A stretch of DNA of 18,602 bases from Marinobacterium_E sp035458585. Lineage in GTDB: Bacteria; Pseudomonadota; Gammaproteobacteria; Pseudomonadales; Balneatricaceae. The stretch spans positions 1-18,602 of the forward strand of contig DATHZN010000006.1 of NCBI GenBank assembly GCA_035458585.1, in the 5' to 3' direction. The translations under genes were made by a program, and so were the position numbers. Positions 7,806-15,445 of this stretch are shown piece after piece (positions within the stretch are counted from its first letter, which is position 1; the number at the start of each line of letters is the position of its first letter). The notes beneath the pieces were generated by a model, which searched no databases, was not told the DNA's origin, and saw nothing but the letters and a program-made list of their open reading frames with translations.

Positions 7806-8576
7806 ATGATAGTTGTAGAGAATCTGCATAAGCGTTTTGGTGGTGTTCACGCCGTTAATGACGCATCCCTGCATATAAAAACGGGATCCATAACCGGCTT
7901 GATCGGTCCTAACGGTGCGGGTAAAACCACGCTGTTTAACTGTATCGCTGGTCACTATAAACCGACCTCCGGGCGTGTCTTGCTTGATGGTGAAGACATT
8001 ACTGGGCTAGAACCGCATCAGTTGTTCGAAAAGGGCGTTTTGCGCACCTTTCAGCTGGCGCATGAGTTCTCCTCCCTCACGGTTCGCGAGAATTTGATGA
8101 TGGTGCCGGGTGATCAGGCTGGCGAGAGTCTGATGAACGTCTGGTTCCGCAAAGATCGTGTTCGCGCGGATGAGCAGCGAGTTCGTGACAAAGCCGATGA
8201 GGTGATCGACTTCCTCGAGATTGGCCACGTGGCAGATGAGTTGGCGGGAAATCTATCGGGCGGGCAGAAAAAATTGCTGGAGCTCGGGCGCACTATGATG
8301 GTCGAGCCCAAAATTATCTTCCTCGACGAGGTGGGTGCGGGTGTAAACCGTACGCTGCTTTATAAGATTGGTGACGCTATCCTCAAATTGAACGAGGAGC
8401 GCGGGTATACCTTCTGCCTAATCGAACACGACATGGACTTTATCGCTCGTCTTTGTGACCCGGTTATCTGTATGGCCGAAGGCACAGTCCTGGCCGAGGG
8501 TACAGTCGATGAAGTTAAGAACAATGAACAGGTTATTGAGGCCTACCTCGGTACCGGTCTTAAACACAAACGGTAG
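7806..8576 (+). CDS. livG: LIV-type ABC transporter ATP-binding protein LivG
   Basis: A 256-residue cytoplasmic ATPase that powers the amino-acid importer as a partner of LivF. Visible motifs are Walker A GPNGAGKTT (34-42), Q-loop in TFQLAHEF (Q83), signature LSGGQ (150-154), Walker B IIFLDE (170-175) and switch His in IEHDM (208). The Walker B Glu is followed by VGAGVN instead of the commoner PAAGLN; Val at this place also occurs in other LivG proteins. ATG at 7806 has only a weak ribosome site and lies close after the terminator hairpin. Only 6 bases separate its stop from livF, so they are co-translated in one operon. Confidence 0.95.
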   Translation: MIVVENLHKRFGGVHAVNDASLHIKTGSITGLIGPNGAGKTTLFNCIAGHYKPTSGRVLLDGEDITGLEPHQLFEKGVLRTFQLAHEFSSLTVRENLMMVPGDQAGESLMNVWFRKDRVRADEQRVRDKADEVIDFLEIGHVADELAGNLSGGQKKLLELGRTMMVEPKIIFLDEVGAGVNRTLLYKIGDAILKLNEERGYTFCLIEHDMDFIARLCDPVICMAEGTVLAEGTVDEVKNNEQVIEAYLGTGLKHKR

Positions 8577-8582
8577 TCGTTT

Positions 8583-9287
8583 ATGAGTTTCTTAATTGGT
8601 GAAAATATGACAGGTGGCTACGGCTCGGCTGACATATTGCACAACTGCACCATCGGTGTGGAGAAGGGCGAGATCGCAGTGATCGTTGGCCCCAATGGCG
8701 CGGGAAAATCGACGGCAATGAAAGCAACCTTTGGGATGCTTAACTTGCGCGAGGGTCACGTAAAATTTAACGGTGAAGATATTACTCACCTGAAGCCTGA
8801 AGAGCGTGTACTGAAGGGCATGGGCTTTGTTCCCCAAACGCACAACGTATTCACCTCAATGAGTGTTGAGGAGAATCTGGAGATGGGTGCATTTATTCGT
8901 ACCGACGATATCTCTGACTCTATCGCTCAGGTCTATGATCTATTTCCGATTCTTAAAGAGAAGCGCAAACAGCCGGCAGGTCAGCTCTCTGGTGGACAAC
9001 GTCAGCAGGTAGCTGTGGGTCGCGCCCTGATGACCCATCCTCAGGTACTGTTATTGGACGAACCGACTGCTGGTGTATCTCCAATCGTGATGGATGAACT
9101 GTTTGACCGAATCATTGAGATCGCTCGCATGGGTGTTGCCATTCTGATGGTTGAACAGAACGCGAAACAGGCGCTGGAGATAGCCGATAAAGGCTATGTC
9201 CTGGTACAGGGCGCTAACCGATTCACAGACACAGGAGAGGCGCTACTCGCCAACCCTGATGTTCGACGCTCTTTCCTTGGAGGTTAG
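8583..9287 (+). CDS. livF: LIV-type ABC transporter ATP-binding protein LivF
   Basis: A 234-residue ATPase, second nucleotide-binding subunit of the importer. Motifs are Walker A GPNGAGKST (36-44), Q-loop FVPQTHNVF (Q85), signature LSGGQ (135-139), and Walker B VLLLDE (155-160) followed by PTAGVSP. The switch position reads VEQNA, with Gln (192) where most ABC proteins have His; this is the normal state for LivF, so it is not a defect. The protein ends in the typical ANPDVRRSFLGG. It starts 6 bases after livG, and its 3' end carries the GGAGG ribosome site (9279-9283) for livH, only 3 bases away. Confidence 0.95.
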   Translation: MSFLIGENMTGGYGSADILHNCTIGVEKGEIAVIVGPNGAGKSTAMKATFGMLNLREGHVKFNGEDITHLKPEERVLKGMGFVPQTHNVFTSMSVEENLEMGAFIRTDDISDSIAQVYDLFPILKEKRKQPAGQLSGGQRQQVAVGRALMTHPQVLLLDEPTAGVSPIVMDELFDRIIEIARMGVAILMVEQNAKQALEIADKGYVLVQGANRFTDTGEALLANPDVRRSFLGG

Positions 9288-9290
9288 GCG

Positions 9291-10298
9291 ATGACTGATA
9301 TTATCAATGCGCTGGTCGTTCTCGCTAACTTCCTGCTGATACCGGCGCTGACTTACGGCAGTCAACTGGCGCTCGGTGCGCTGGGTGTTACCCTGGTCTA
9401 CGGGGTGTTGCGCTTCTCTAACTTTGCTCATGGTGAAACCATGGCCTTTGGTACGATGATCACTATCTTTGGTACCTGGGCCTTGCAGTCCATGGGTGTG
9501 AGCGCTGGGCCTTTACCCACGGCTCTGCTGGCTCTGCCTCTGGGTATTGTCGGTGCGGTGATCCTGTCATTGCTGTTGGACAAGACAGTATACAAATACC
9601 ACCGCCAGCGTAAGGCGAGTCCAGTGACTTTCCTCATCGTGTCTATCGGCCTTATGTTTTTCATCGGCGGTTTGGTGCGCTTTATAATTGGCCCCGGTGA
9701 TCAGATCTTCTTCGACGGTACTCGCTTTATCTTCTCGGCTCGCGACTTTAAGAACGCCACAGGTCTGGAGGAGGGTTTGGCTCTCAAGATGACTCAGGCA
9801 GTCACCGTTATTACAGCGATAATTGTTGTGGCCGCTATGTTCTGGTTCCTCAATAAGACGAGAACGGGCAAGTCTATGCGTGCTTTCTCGGACAATGAAA
9901 ATCTGGCGCTGCTCTCGGGTATCAATCCTGATCGCGTAGTCTTGATTACCTGGATCCTCGTCGGTGCGCTGGCCACCATAGCCGGCACGCTCTATGGTCT
10001 AGATAAGAGCTTTAAGCCTTTCTCTTACATGCAGCTTCTGCTGCCGATCTTTGCCTCAGCAATCGTCGGCGGTGTGGGTAATCCACTGGGTGCTATCGCG
10101 GGTGGCTATGTGATTGCGTTCTCCGAGATCGCTGTGACCTTCGCGTATAAAAAGGTGGTTGGCTACATCGGCCCGTTCGAGCCCGAGTCGTTGGTGCAAC
10201 TGCTGGGAACCGACTACAAGATTGCGGTGTCGTTTATCATTCTGGTTATCGTGCTGATCGTGCGCCCAACCGGTATCTTTAGCGGGAAGACGTTGTGA
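9291..10298 (+). CDS. livH: LIV-type ABC transporter permease LivH
   Basis: A 335-residue inner-membrane permease that forms half of the translocation channel with LivM. It is almost wholly hydrophobic, with about eight helices. It carries the family's N-terminal GALGVTLVYGVLRFSNFAHG block and the cytoplasmic ATPase-docking region around RAFSDNENLALLSGINPDRV. The closing IVGGVGNPLGAIAGGYVI segment is also present. It starts 3 bases after livF with a GGAGG site at 9279-9283. Its TGA stop overlaps the livM ATG by one base (TGATG), indicating translational coupling. Confidence 0.95.
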   Translation: MTDIINALVVLANFLLIPALTYGSQLALGALGVTLVYGVLRFSNFAHGETMAFGTMITIFGTWALQSMGVSAGPLPTALLALPLGIVGAVILSLLLDKTVYKYHRQRKASPVTFLIVSIGLMFFIGGLVRFIIGPGDQIFFDGTRFIFSARDFKNATGLEEGLALKMTQAVTVITAIIVVAAMFWFLNKTRTGKSMRAFSDNENLALLSGINPDRVVLITWILVGALATIAGTLYGLDKSFKPFSYMQLLLPIFASAIVGGVGNPLGAIAGGYVIAFSEIAVTFAYKKVVGYIGPFEPESLVQLLGTDYKIAVSFIILVIVLIVRPTGIFSGKTL

Positions 10299-11632
10299 TG
10301 AACCAAACATTTTTTGAACAATATCGTGTGCCCGTGCTCTACACGGGTATGGCGCTACTGCTGGTTCTGGTGGGTGTGGGCCAGGGTTGGTCCGTAGCTC
10401 TCTCCATTCTGAACCTCTGTCTGATTAGTGCGATTATGGCACTCGGCGTGAATATGCAGTGGGGTTACGCTGGTCTGTTTAACGTCGGCGTGATGGGGTT
10501 TGCAGCGCTCGGTGGTTTGGCCGCTGTTATTGTCTCTATGCCGCCTATCGAGGAAGCGCAGGCAGCAGGCGGCTCAGGTATTCTGCTGGGGCTGCTAATC
10601 CTGTTGGCAACCGTATTCGCATCGATTTTCGTGTGGAAGCAGTTTGGCAAGAATAAAAAACTCGCTTACTGGCTAATATTCGCTGTGATTGCGGTTGGAT
10701 ACACTCTTGGCCGAATTTTCTTTCTGCCCGCTGTTGAGGCGATTGAAGCGGTTGATCCTTCTGTCTCAGGTTACCTCGGTGGTCTTGGTCTACCGATTGT
10801 GTTGGCCTGGCCGGTCGGTGGGTTGTTCGCTGCGGGTGCGGCATTTGTGATTGGTAAAGTCGCCTTAGGTCTGCGTTCTGACTATCTTGCGATTGCCACG
10901 CTTGGTATCTCAGAGATCGTTCTCTACTTTATTAAGAATGAGGAGTGGCTGACCCGCGGTGTAAAAAACGTCAACGGTCTGCCGCGCCCGGTTCCATACG
11001 AAGTGGATCTGCAGCAAGCCGAATGGTTCCAGAAACTGGCTGCTGATTGGGGCATCTCGGTGACAGAGGCGTCGTCTCTGTTCGTTAAGCTCTGCTACGC
11101 GGGTCTGTTTATTGCCGTCATTGCTGTCCTGATGTACCTCTCTGAGACCGCGTTGAAGTCGCCTTGGGGACGTATGATGCGAGCAATTCGCGATAACGAA
11201 ACGGCATCGGCGGCAATGGGTAAAAACGTTGTGAAACGACATCTGGCGATCTTTGTTATCGGTTCAGCCGTTATAGGCCTTGCGGGTGCTATGCTTACGA
11301 CGCTTGATGGGCAGTTTACACCTGTGGGTTACCAACCGCTGCGGTTCACCTTTCTGATCTGGGTTATGGTGATTATTGGTGGTTCGGGTAACAATTGGGG
11401 CGCTCTCCTGGGTGGCTTCTTTATTTGGTTCTTCTGGATTGAGGCTGAACCCATTGGTTTGTGGCTGATTGATACTCTGACATCGTTTATGGCGGATGAT
11501 CACTGGTTGCGCACACACCTGATGGATAGTGCTGCTCACATGCGTTTGATGACCGTGGGTATAGTTCTACTGGTCGCATTGCGTTACTTCCCTGAAGGTC
11601 TGATCCCTGAGCGTACTGCGCGAAAGGTGTAG
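10298..11632 (+). CDS. livM: LIV-type ABC transporter permease LivM
   Basis: A 444-residue permease, partner of LivH and last gene of the transport operon. The family block GLRSDYLAIATLGISEIVLYF is present. The cytoplasmic docking sequence RMMRAIRDNETASAAMGKNVVKRHLAIF and the closing GGSGNNWGALLGGFFIWFFW segment are also seen. A hydrophobic stretch that includes ILLGLLILLATVFASIFVW and a second helix pair precedes the conserved block, so it resembles the long LivM proteins. ATG at 10298 overlaps the livH stop; an in-frame GTG at 10295 is a less likely start. A strong intrinsic terminator follows 16 bases after the stop and ends the operon. Confidence 0.94.
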   Translation: MNQTFFEQYRVPVLYTGMALLLVLVGVGQGWSVALSILNLCLISAIMALGVNMQWGYAGLFNVGVMGFAALGGLAAVIVSMPPIEEAQAAGGSGILLGLLILLATVFASIFVWKQFGKNKKLAYWLIFAVIAVGYTLGRIFFLPAVEAIEAVDPSVSGYLGGLGLPIVLAWPVGGLFAAGAAFVIGKVALGLRSDYLAIATLGISEIVLYFIKNEEWLTRGVKNVNGLPRPVPYEVDLQQAEWFQKLAADWGISVTEASSLFVKLCYAGLFIAVIAVLMYLSETALKSPWGRMMRAIRDNETASAAMGKNVVKRHLAIFVIGSAVIGLAGAMLTTLDGQFTPVGYQPLRFTFLIWVMVIIGGSGNNWGALLGGFFIWFFWIEAEPIGLWLIDTLTSFMADDHWLRTHLMDSAAHMRLMTVGIVLLVALRYFPEGLIPERTARKV

Positions 11633-11647
11633 CCCTTTGTATCCAGT

Positions 11648-11674
11648 AAAAGAGCAGCTTTGGCTGCTCTTTTT
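11648..11674 (+). terminator. Intrinsic terminator after livM
   Basis: AAAAGAGCAGC (11648-11658) pairs with GCTGCTCTTTT (11663-11673) around a TTTG loop. This is a perfect stem ending in a T-run, followed by another TTTT at 11676-11679. It is a textbook rho-independent terminator closing the transport operon. Confidence 0.93.
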
Positions 11675-11765
11675 GTTTTGATTGAGTAATAGGTGCGTTG
11701 ACGTAAAGTTCGGATTTATATTAAAAATGGCGCAATTTTACTTTTTTTAGCCGCTTGGTTATGCC

Positions 11766-11771
11766 TATAAT
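11766..11771 (+). promoter_or_regulatory. Possible -10 box for the AraC-type regulator
   Basis: A perfect TATAAT lies 23 bases before the ATG at 11795, implying a very short leader. No good -35 is found at 16-18 bases; only a T-run lies there (11742-11748). The promoter may therefore need an activator. Confidence 0.4.
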
Positions 11772-11794
11772 GCGACATCAGTTCAATTCCCGAC

Positions 11795-12799
11795 ATGGCC
11801 ATTATGTCTCATCAGACCCCTCAGGTACGTACAGAACACTTCGGCTTCTTTCTGATGCCGGGCTTCTCGATCATCTCCTTTGCTGCAACGATAGATCCGT
11901 TAAGACTGGCCAACCAACTCAGTGGTCAGACGCTCTACGAGTGGCATTTTTATGGTCCGAGTGACCAGACGGTTACATGTAGCACCGGTATTCAGTTTAC
12001 CCCCACGCGTATGATGCGAGATACCGATCAGGTAGATCGTATGTTTGTTGTTGGTGGGATCGGTGCTAATCAAGTTGCGGAGGAGAGTCTTTGCAGTTGG
12101 CTGCGTAATCTGGTTCGTGATGGTATCAGCATTGGAGCGACCTCCACGGGTAGCCTGCTGCTGGCCCAAGCTGGCATTTTGGAGGGTAAGACCTGTACGG
12201 TGCACTGGGAGGAGCGAGAGCGACTGACACGGGCGTTTCCGAATCTCAATGTCAGCGAAGAGCTGTATGAAATTGACGGCAATTTGCTCACCTGTTCCGG
12301 CGGTCTATCAGGGCTGGATATGATCCTGCAGTTAATCACTCTACGCCACGGTGAGTCTCTGGCGCACCAGGTTGCTGAACAGTGTATCCACCCCAATATT
12401 CGACCTGCGCACGATAAGCAACGAATGAAACTGCAGCTGCGTCAACATGGTAGCCATCCACGCCTGACTCAGGCTCTGGAGTTGATGCGTGAGCGTCTTG
12501 ATGATGTGCTCACTTGTGATCAGATATGTGAGAAGATTGGATTGTCTACTCGCCAGTTGGAGCGACTGTTCCGTCAGCATCTAAATACCTCACCAACAGC
12601 TTATTACATGAGCTTGAGATTGGAGAATGCTCGGCAGCAGTTAAAGAACACATCGCTTCCGATTCAGGCGATCGCCCGAGGGGCTGGGTTTAGCTCGACC
12701 TCTTACTTTTCCCGCTGCTACCGTAAACAGTTCGGTGTGACCCCCCGCGAAGCACGCACAGGTGTACATCGCATCATCGAGTTGGGTGAGCGCGATTGA
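11795..12799 (+). CDS. GlxA-family (DJ-1/PfpI-like) AraC-type transcriptional regulator
   Basis: A 334-residue regulator with two domains. The N-terminal part (about 15-200) is a class-I glutamine amidotransferase/DJ-1-like domain, starting at HFGFFLMPGFSIISFAATIDPLRLAN. Its elbow reads GATSTGSLLLAQAGIL, with Ser where enzymes have Cys, so it is expected to be a sensor and not an enzyme. The C-terminal part (about 224-322) is the AraC DNA-binding domain with two helix-turn-helix units: CDQICEKIGLSTRQLERLFR and IQAIARGAGFSSTSYFSRCYR. The overall plan matches GbdR, CdhR and ArgR of pseudomonads, which sense betaine, carnitine and arginine metabolism, but the ligand here is unknown. It follows the transporter operon beyond a terminator, so it has its own promoter; control of the transporter is a guess. 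ATG at 11804 is an alternative start, and neither ATG has a good ribosome site. Confidence 0.92.
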   Translation: MAIMSHQTPQVRTEHFGFFLMPGFSIISFAATIDPLRLANQLSGQTLYEWHFYGPSDQTVTCSTGIQFTPTRMMRDTDQVDRMFVVGGIGANQVAEESLCSWLRNLVRDGISIGATSTGSLLLAQAGILEGKTCTVHWEERERLTRAFPNLNVSEELYEIDGNLLTCSGGLSGLDMILQLITLRHGESLAHQVAEQCIHPNIRPAHDKQRMKLQLRQHGSHPRLTQALELMRERLDDVLTCDQICEKIGLSTRQLERLFRQHLNTSPTAYYMSLRLENARQQLKNTSLPIQAIARGAGFSSTSYFSRCYRKQFGVTPREARTGVHRIIELGERD

Positions 12800-12869
12800 T
12801 AGACGCACACTCAATAATTTGATGATTGGGCAAGCTTCTTTTAAGGCCCTACAAGGTGACCTCTGAGTG

Positions 12870-13082
12870 CTACTCCTCTTCGTCGTCGAACCAGCACTCG
12901 TTATCGAAATAGGTGGAGAGTTCGAGCTCTTCGCGGTGCTGCTCAATGGCTCGCCGCGCGTGTAGCAGACGCTGTGAATGCGTCTTTTTCGCCTCTAGAG
13001 ACTTCTCCTCTTCGAATCCCACAACTGCGTCAAAAATCTCAGTTTTGATAGGATCCAGGTCCTCTTCCTTTCGAATCAGCAT
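12870..13082 (-). CDS. Small charged protein, PA3496-like
   Basis: A 70-residue soluble, highly charged protein without a signal peptide or membrane helix. The second half has ARRAIEQHREELELSTYFDNECWFDDEEE. This is the basic ARR-x-IE helix followed by an acidic tail with aromatic residues that I associate with the PA3496 family of pseudomonads and relatives. That family is annotated only as putative envelope integrity, and no reaction is known. ATG at 13082 has an AGAGGA ribosome site about 7 bases upstream. It lies downstream of hexR on the same strand, with a 102-base gap that contains its own possible promoter. The strand is chosen because the overlapping plus-strand ORF (12913-13101) is a serine-rich shadow. 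Confidence 0.75.
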   Translation of the reverse strand: MLIRKEEDLDPIKTEIFDAVVGFEEEKSLEAKKTHSQRLLHARRAIEQHREELELSTYFDNECWFDDEEE

Positions 13083-13154
13083 AGAAAGTTCCTCTCTCTG
13101 ACTGCGTGTCGTCTTTGTTGTTTTTTATTCGACCGTAGCTTTACTGTTCTCTTA

Positions 13155-13183
13155 TTTTTACTGCACCTTTAGGCTGATTGCAA
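13155..13183 (-). promoter_or_regulatory. Possible promoter for the PA3496-like gene
   Basis: On the minus strand TTGCAA (13178-13183) and TAAAAA (13155-13160) are separated by exactly 17 bases, immediately after the hexR stop. Each box matches 4 of 6 consensus bases, so this is only a candidate. Confidence 0.3.
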
Positions 13184-13184
13184 A

Positions 13185-14075
13185 CTAGTCGTCTGAAAAT
13201 TCGCCACGGCGCATTAGCATGCGCTTGTCTGTCTGTCGAAGGTTACGAAGGCTACGTTTAATTGTTTTCAAATGGTCCACAAGCTTCGGCCCGCGGCGCA
13301 TTGCAACGCCAACAGCGAGGACATCGATAACGACAAGATGGACAACGCGCGAGGACATCAGAGTACTTAGATCCTTGTCCTCCTCAACATCGACGTGAAT
13401 GGGGATGGTGGCCAGTTCGGCTAATGGCGTATCCCTTGGACAGATTGTGATGACTGTGGCGCCAGTATCACGAACTAGTTTCACTGTATGGAGCAGATCT
13501 TTGGTGCGTCCTGTTTGTGATATCGCTACAACTACATCACCTTCGCCGAGTGTCACAGCGGATATAGTTTGCATGTGCGGATCCGAGCAGGCTGCAGAGG
13601 CAATCATCAAACGGTAAAACTTATGCTGGGCATCGGCGCAGACGGGAGCTGATGCGCCAAATCCATAGAACTCGACCCGCTGCGCCTTAGATAGGGTGGT
13701 GATGGCCTCTTCCAGTGCTCTATCGTCAAGCTGCTCTCTGGTATTCATGAGATTTCCGATCATTGAATCGAAAATCTTCTGTTTAAACTCCAATAAGGTA
13801 TCTTTGCGGTTCATTGAGAACTGCTCAAAGGCATTGTTACTTGCCAGTGCTTGTGCCAATGTTAGCTTGAAGTCCTGGAAGCCGTCGTAGTTCAGTGCAC
13901 GGCAGAATCGAACGACTGTGGGTTCGCTGACGCTCGCTTCTGATGCCAGATCGACGATACGCATATGAATGACATCATTGGGTTGTGCCATTACAAAGTC
14001 AGCAACCTTCTGTTCGGATTTCCGCAGTTTTGGGCGTGTATCTGCGATTAACTTCAGCACATTAGATGCGTTCAC
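13185..14075 (-). CDS. hexR: HexR-type MurR/RpiR family transcriptional regulator
   Basis: A 296-residue regulator of central carbon metabolism. In pseudomonads and other gammaproteobacteria HexR senses 2-keto-3-deoxy-6-phosphogluconate and controls Entner-Doudoroff, pentose-phosphate and glyceraldehyde-3-phosphate genes. The N-terminal RpiR helix-turn-helix (about 1-78) has LRKSEQKVADFV and SEASVSEPTVVRFCRALNYDGFQDFK. The SIS sugar-phosphate domain (about 130-260) has RVEFYGFGASAPVCADAQHKFYRL and ISQTGRTKDLL, where the Ser and Thr bind the phosphate. The close is the typical GVAMRRGPKLVDHLKTIKRSLR. The start is GTG at 14075, supported by AAGGA 6-7 bases upstream; the nearby ATG is out of frame. 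Usual partner genes (zwf, pgl, edd, gap) are not adjacent. An unusual PFK-fold gene lies 2 kb away. Confidence 0.93.
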   Translation of the reverse strand: MNASNVLKLIADTRPKLRKSEQKVADFVMAQPNDVIHMRIVDLASEASVSEPTVVRFCRALNYDGFQDFKLTLAQALASNNAFEQFSMNRKDTLLEFKQKIFDSMIGNLMNTREQLDDRALEEAITTLSKAQRVEFYGFGASAPVCADAQHKFYRLMIASAACSDPHMQTISAVTLGEGDVVVAISQTGRTKDLLHTVKLVRDTGATVITICPRDTPLAELATIPIHVDVEEDKDLSTLMSSRVVHLVVIDVLAVGVAMRRGPKLVDHLKTIKRSLRNLRQTDKRMLMRRGEFSDD

Positions 14076-14107
14076 ATCGGATCCTTCTATAATTGAGAGC
14101 TAAAGGC

Positions 14108-14138
14108 ATTATAGTCCCGCTGAGTGGAAGGCTTTCAA
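14108..14138 (-). promoter_or_regulatory. Likely hexR promoter
   Basis: On the minus strand TTGAAA (14133-14138) and a perfect TATAAT (14108-14113) are separated by 19 bases. Transcription would begin near 14101, about 25 bases before the GTG start, which agrees with the chosen start. The spacing is 1-2 bases long. I saw no clear HexR operator palindrome here. Confidence 0.5.
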
Positions 14139-14269
14139 CCTTTGGGTAATTAGTGAGAGGTTGATATTAGCGTTTGCGCAGCGCATTGCTATCGTGGACT
14201 TTTACCTAGTATCACCAGTATCCTTACGCGCTTGCGCTATCAGGGCAATACAACTTTTTGTGTGTTTTT

Positions 14270-15157
14270 ATGTCGTTCAAGCTATCTATTACAGTTCTTT
14301 TCTCACTTTTTGCCAGTATTACGCTGGCGGCGAATCCTGACCCGGCAAAGCTGGATCTGGCGTCGGTGTCAGTTATGATAAAGGATCTCGACTCGGGTGA
14401 AGTGCTTTACCAGCGTAATGCGGAACAGGTTCAACCGATCGCCTCGATTACTAAATTGATGACCGCGCTAGTCGCATTGGACGCCGGATTACCCTTAAAG
14501 GAGCGGATCCCAGTCAGTGTTGAGGATGTGCCAATTATGCATAATGTGCACTCCCGAATTCGTATCGGATCACAGATACCGCGGGGAGATGCGCTGCATA
14601 TCGCCTTGATGGCCTCAGAGAATCGCGCGGCAGCGACGCTCGGACACTCCTACCCCGGAGGCATGACCGCCTTTATTGACAATATGAACCTGACGGCAAA
14701 GGGGCTGAGTATGGAGAATACCCGCTTTGTTGAACCCACAGGCCTATCGTCCGAAAATGTTTCCACCGCCGCCGATCTGATGCGACTTCTCGAGGTGGCT
14801 GATCTTTATCCGGCTATCGCCAAATCAACAGCTTCACCGAAGAGAGACGTAATCTTCAGTAAGCCTCGTTATGTTCTTGCCTTTTTTAACACCAATACGC
14901 TGGTCAATAAAAAAAGCTGGAACGTCCAGTTGAGTAAGACGGGCTATACCGATGATGCGGGTCGCTGTTTGGTGATGAGCGCAAGGATAGGCGGTCGTAA
15001 CATTGGTATGGTGCTACTGGACTCCTACGGTAAGCGAACTCACTTGGCTGATGCTCAACGAGTCAAACGGTGGTTGGAGACGGGATCATCGGGTGCTGTG
15101 CCAAAAGGTGCTGCTAACTACCGCGACGCCAAATTGAGGGCACTTGCCAAGCGTTAA
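14270..15157 (+). CDS. pbpG: D-alanyl-D-alanine endopeptidase (PBP7-type)
   Basis: A 295-residue low-molecular-weight penicillin-binding protein of the peptidase S11 family. It cleaves D-Ala-meso-diaminopimelate crosslinks in periplasmic peptidoglycan during wall remodelling. It begins with a signal peptide, MSFKLSITVLFSLFASITLA, probably cut after residue 20. The three serine-peptidase motifs are in order: SITK (Ser59 nucleophile, Lys62), SEN (116-118) and KTG (223-225). The family segment MTAFIDNMNLTAKGLSMENT lies between the second and third motifs. No long C-terminal membrane-anchoring domain is present, which favours PbpG/PBP7 over the DacA/DacC carboxypeptidases. An in-frame TTG at 14258 would add four residues; ATG at 14270 gives a normal signal peptide and is preferred, although no strong ribosome site is seen. 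Confidence 0.93.
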   Translation: MSFKLSITVLFSLFASITLAANPDPAKLDLASVSVMIKDLDSGEVLYQRNAEQVQPIASITKLMTALVALDAGLPLKERIPVSVEDVPIMHNVHSRIRIGSQIPRGDALHIALMASENRAAATLGHSYPGGMTAFIDNMNLTAKGLSMENTRFVEPTGLSSENVSTAADLMRLLEVADLYPAIAKSTASPKRDVIFSKPRYVLAFFNTNTLVNKKSWNVQLSKTGYTDDAGRCLVMSARIGGRNIGMVLLDSYGKRTHLADAQRVKRWLETGSSGAVPKGAANYRDAKLRALAKR

Positions 15158-15205
15158 CCCTTTACCTATACCTTAGGGTGTAATTATTCTTCAAAGGGGA
15201 GAAGT

Positions 15206-15397
15206 GTGAACCCCATCGAAACAAAAGAGTTTCTCTGTCCCTGGTGTGGTGGGCAGATAAGTCTGGCGATTGATACCACGTATAACGATCAAGAGTATAT
15301 TGAGGAGTGCCAGCGGTGTTGCTCTCCGATTCAGGTGCGTGTCCTTGTGCCGGAAATGGAAGAGCCTCAGGTAGAGTTGAGCCGGGACAATGAATAG
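15206..15397 (+). CDS. CPXCG-motif cysteine-rich zinc-ribbon protein
   Basis: A 63-residue small cytoplasmic protein with two cysteine pairs, CPWCG (Cys11, Cys14) and ECQRCC (Cys35, Cys38), spaced as in a zinc ribbon. It ends in an acidic tail. It belongs to a conserved gammaproteobacterial family known only by the CPXCG motif; its function is unknown. The start is GTG at 15206, supported by an AAGGGGAGA ribosome site ending 3 bases upstream. It lies 48 bases after pbpG and 48 bases before the hydrolase gene, on the same strand, so the three may share a transcript. Confidence 0.9.
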   Translation: MNPIETKEFLCPWCGGQISLAIDTTYNDQEYIEECQRCCSPIQVRVLVPEMEEPQVELSRDNE

Positions 15398-15445
15398 TCC
15401 TGCCGTTATACTGACGGCCCGACTCACGACTCAACCTGAAGACTC

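Noticed and set aside
9149..9200. LivF has Gln in place of the switch histidine
   Set aside because: EQNA at this position is the usual state of LivF proteins and is not a defect.
12809..12840. Possible terminator CTCAAT/ATTGGG after the AraC-type gene
   Set aside because: AT-rich six-pair stem including a G-T pair, with a nine-base loop, and its T-rich stretch is offset; not convincing.
12913..13101. Plus-strand 62-residue serine-rich ORF
   Set aside because: It is antisense to the PA3496-like gene; its Ser/Arg-rich composition is the mirror of the acidic codons, and it has no supported ribosome site.
15158..15181. ACCCT/AGGGT inverted repeat after pbpG
   Set aside because: The stem is only five base pairs with a 12-base loop and no T-run; too weak for a terminator.
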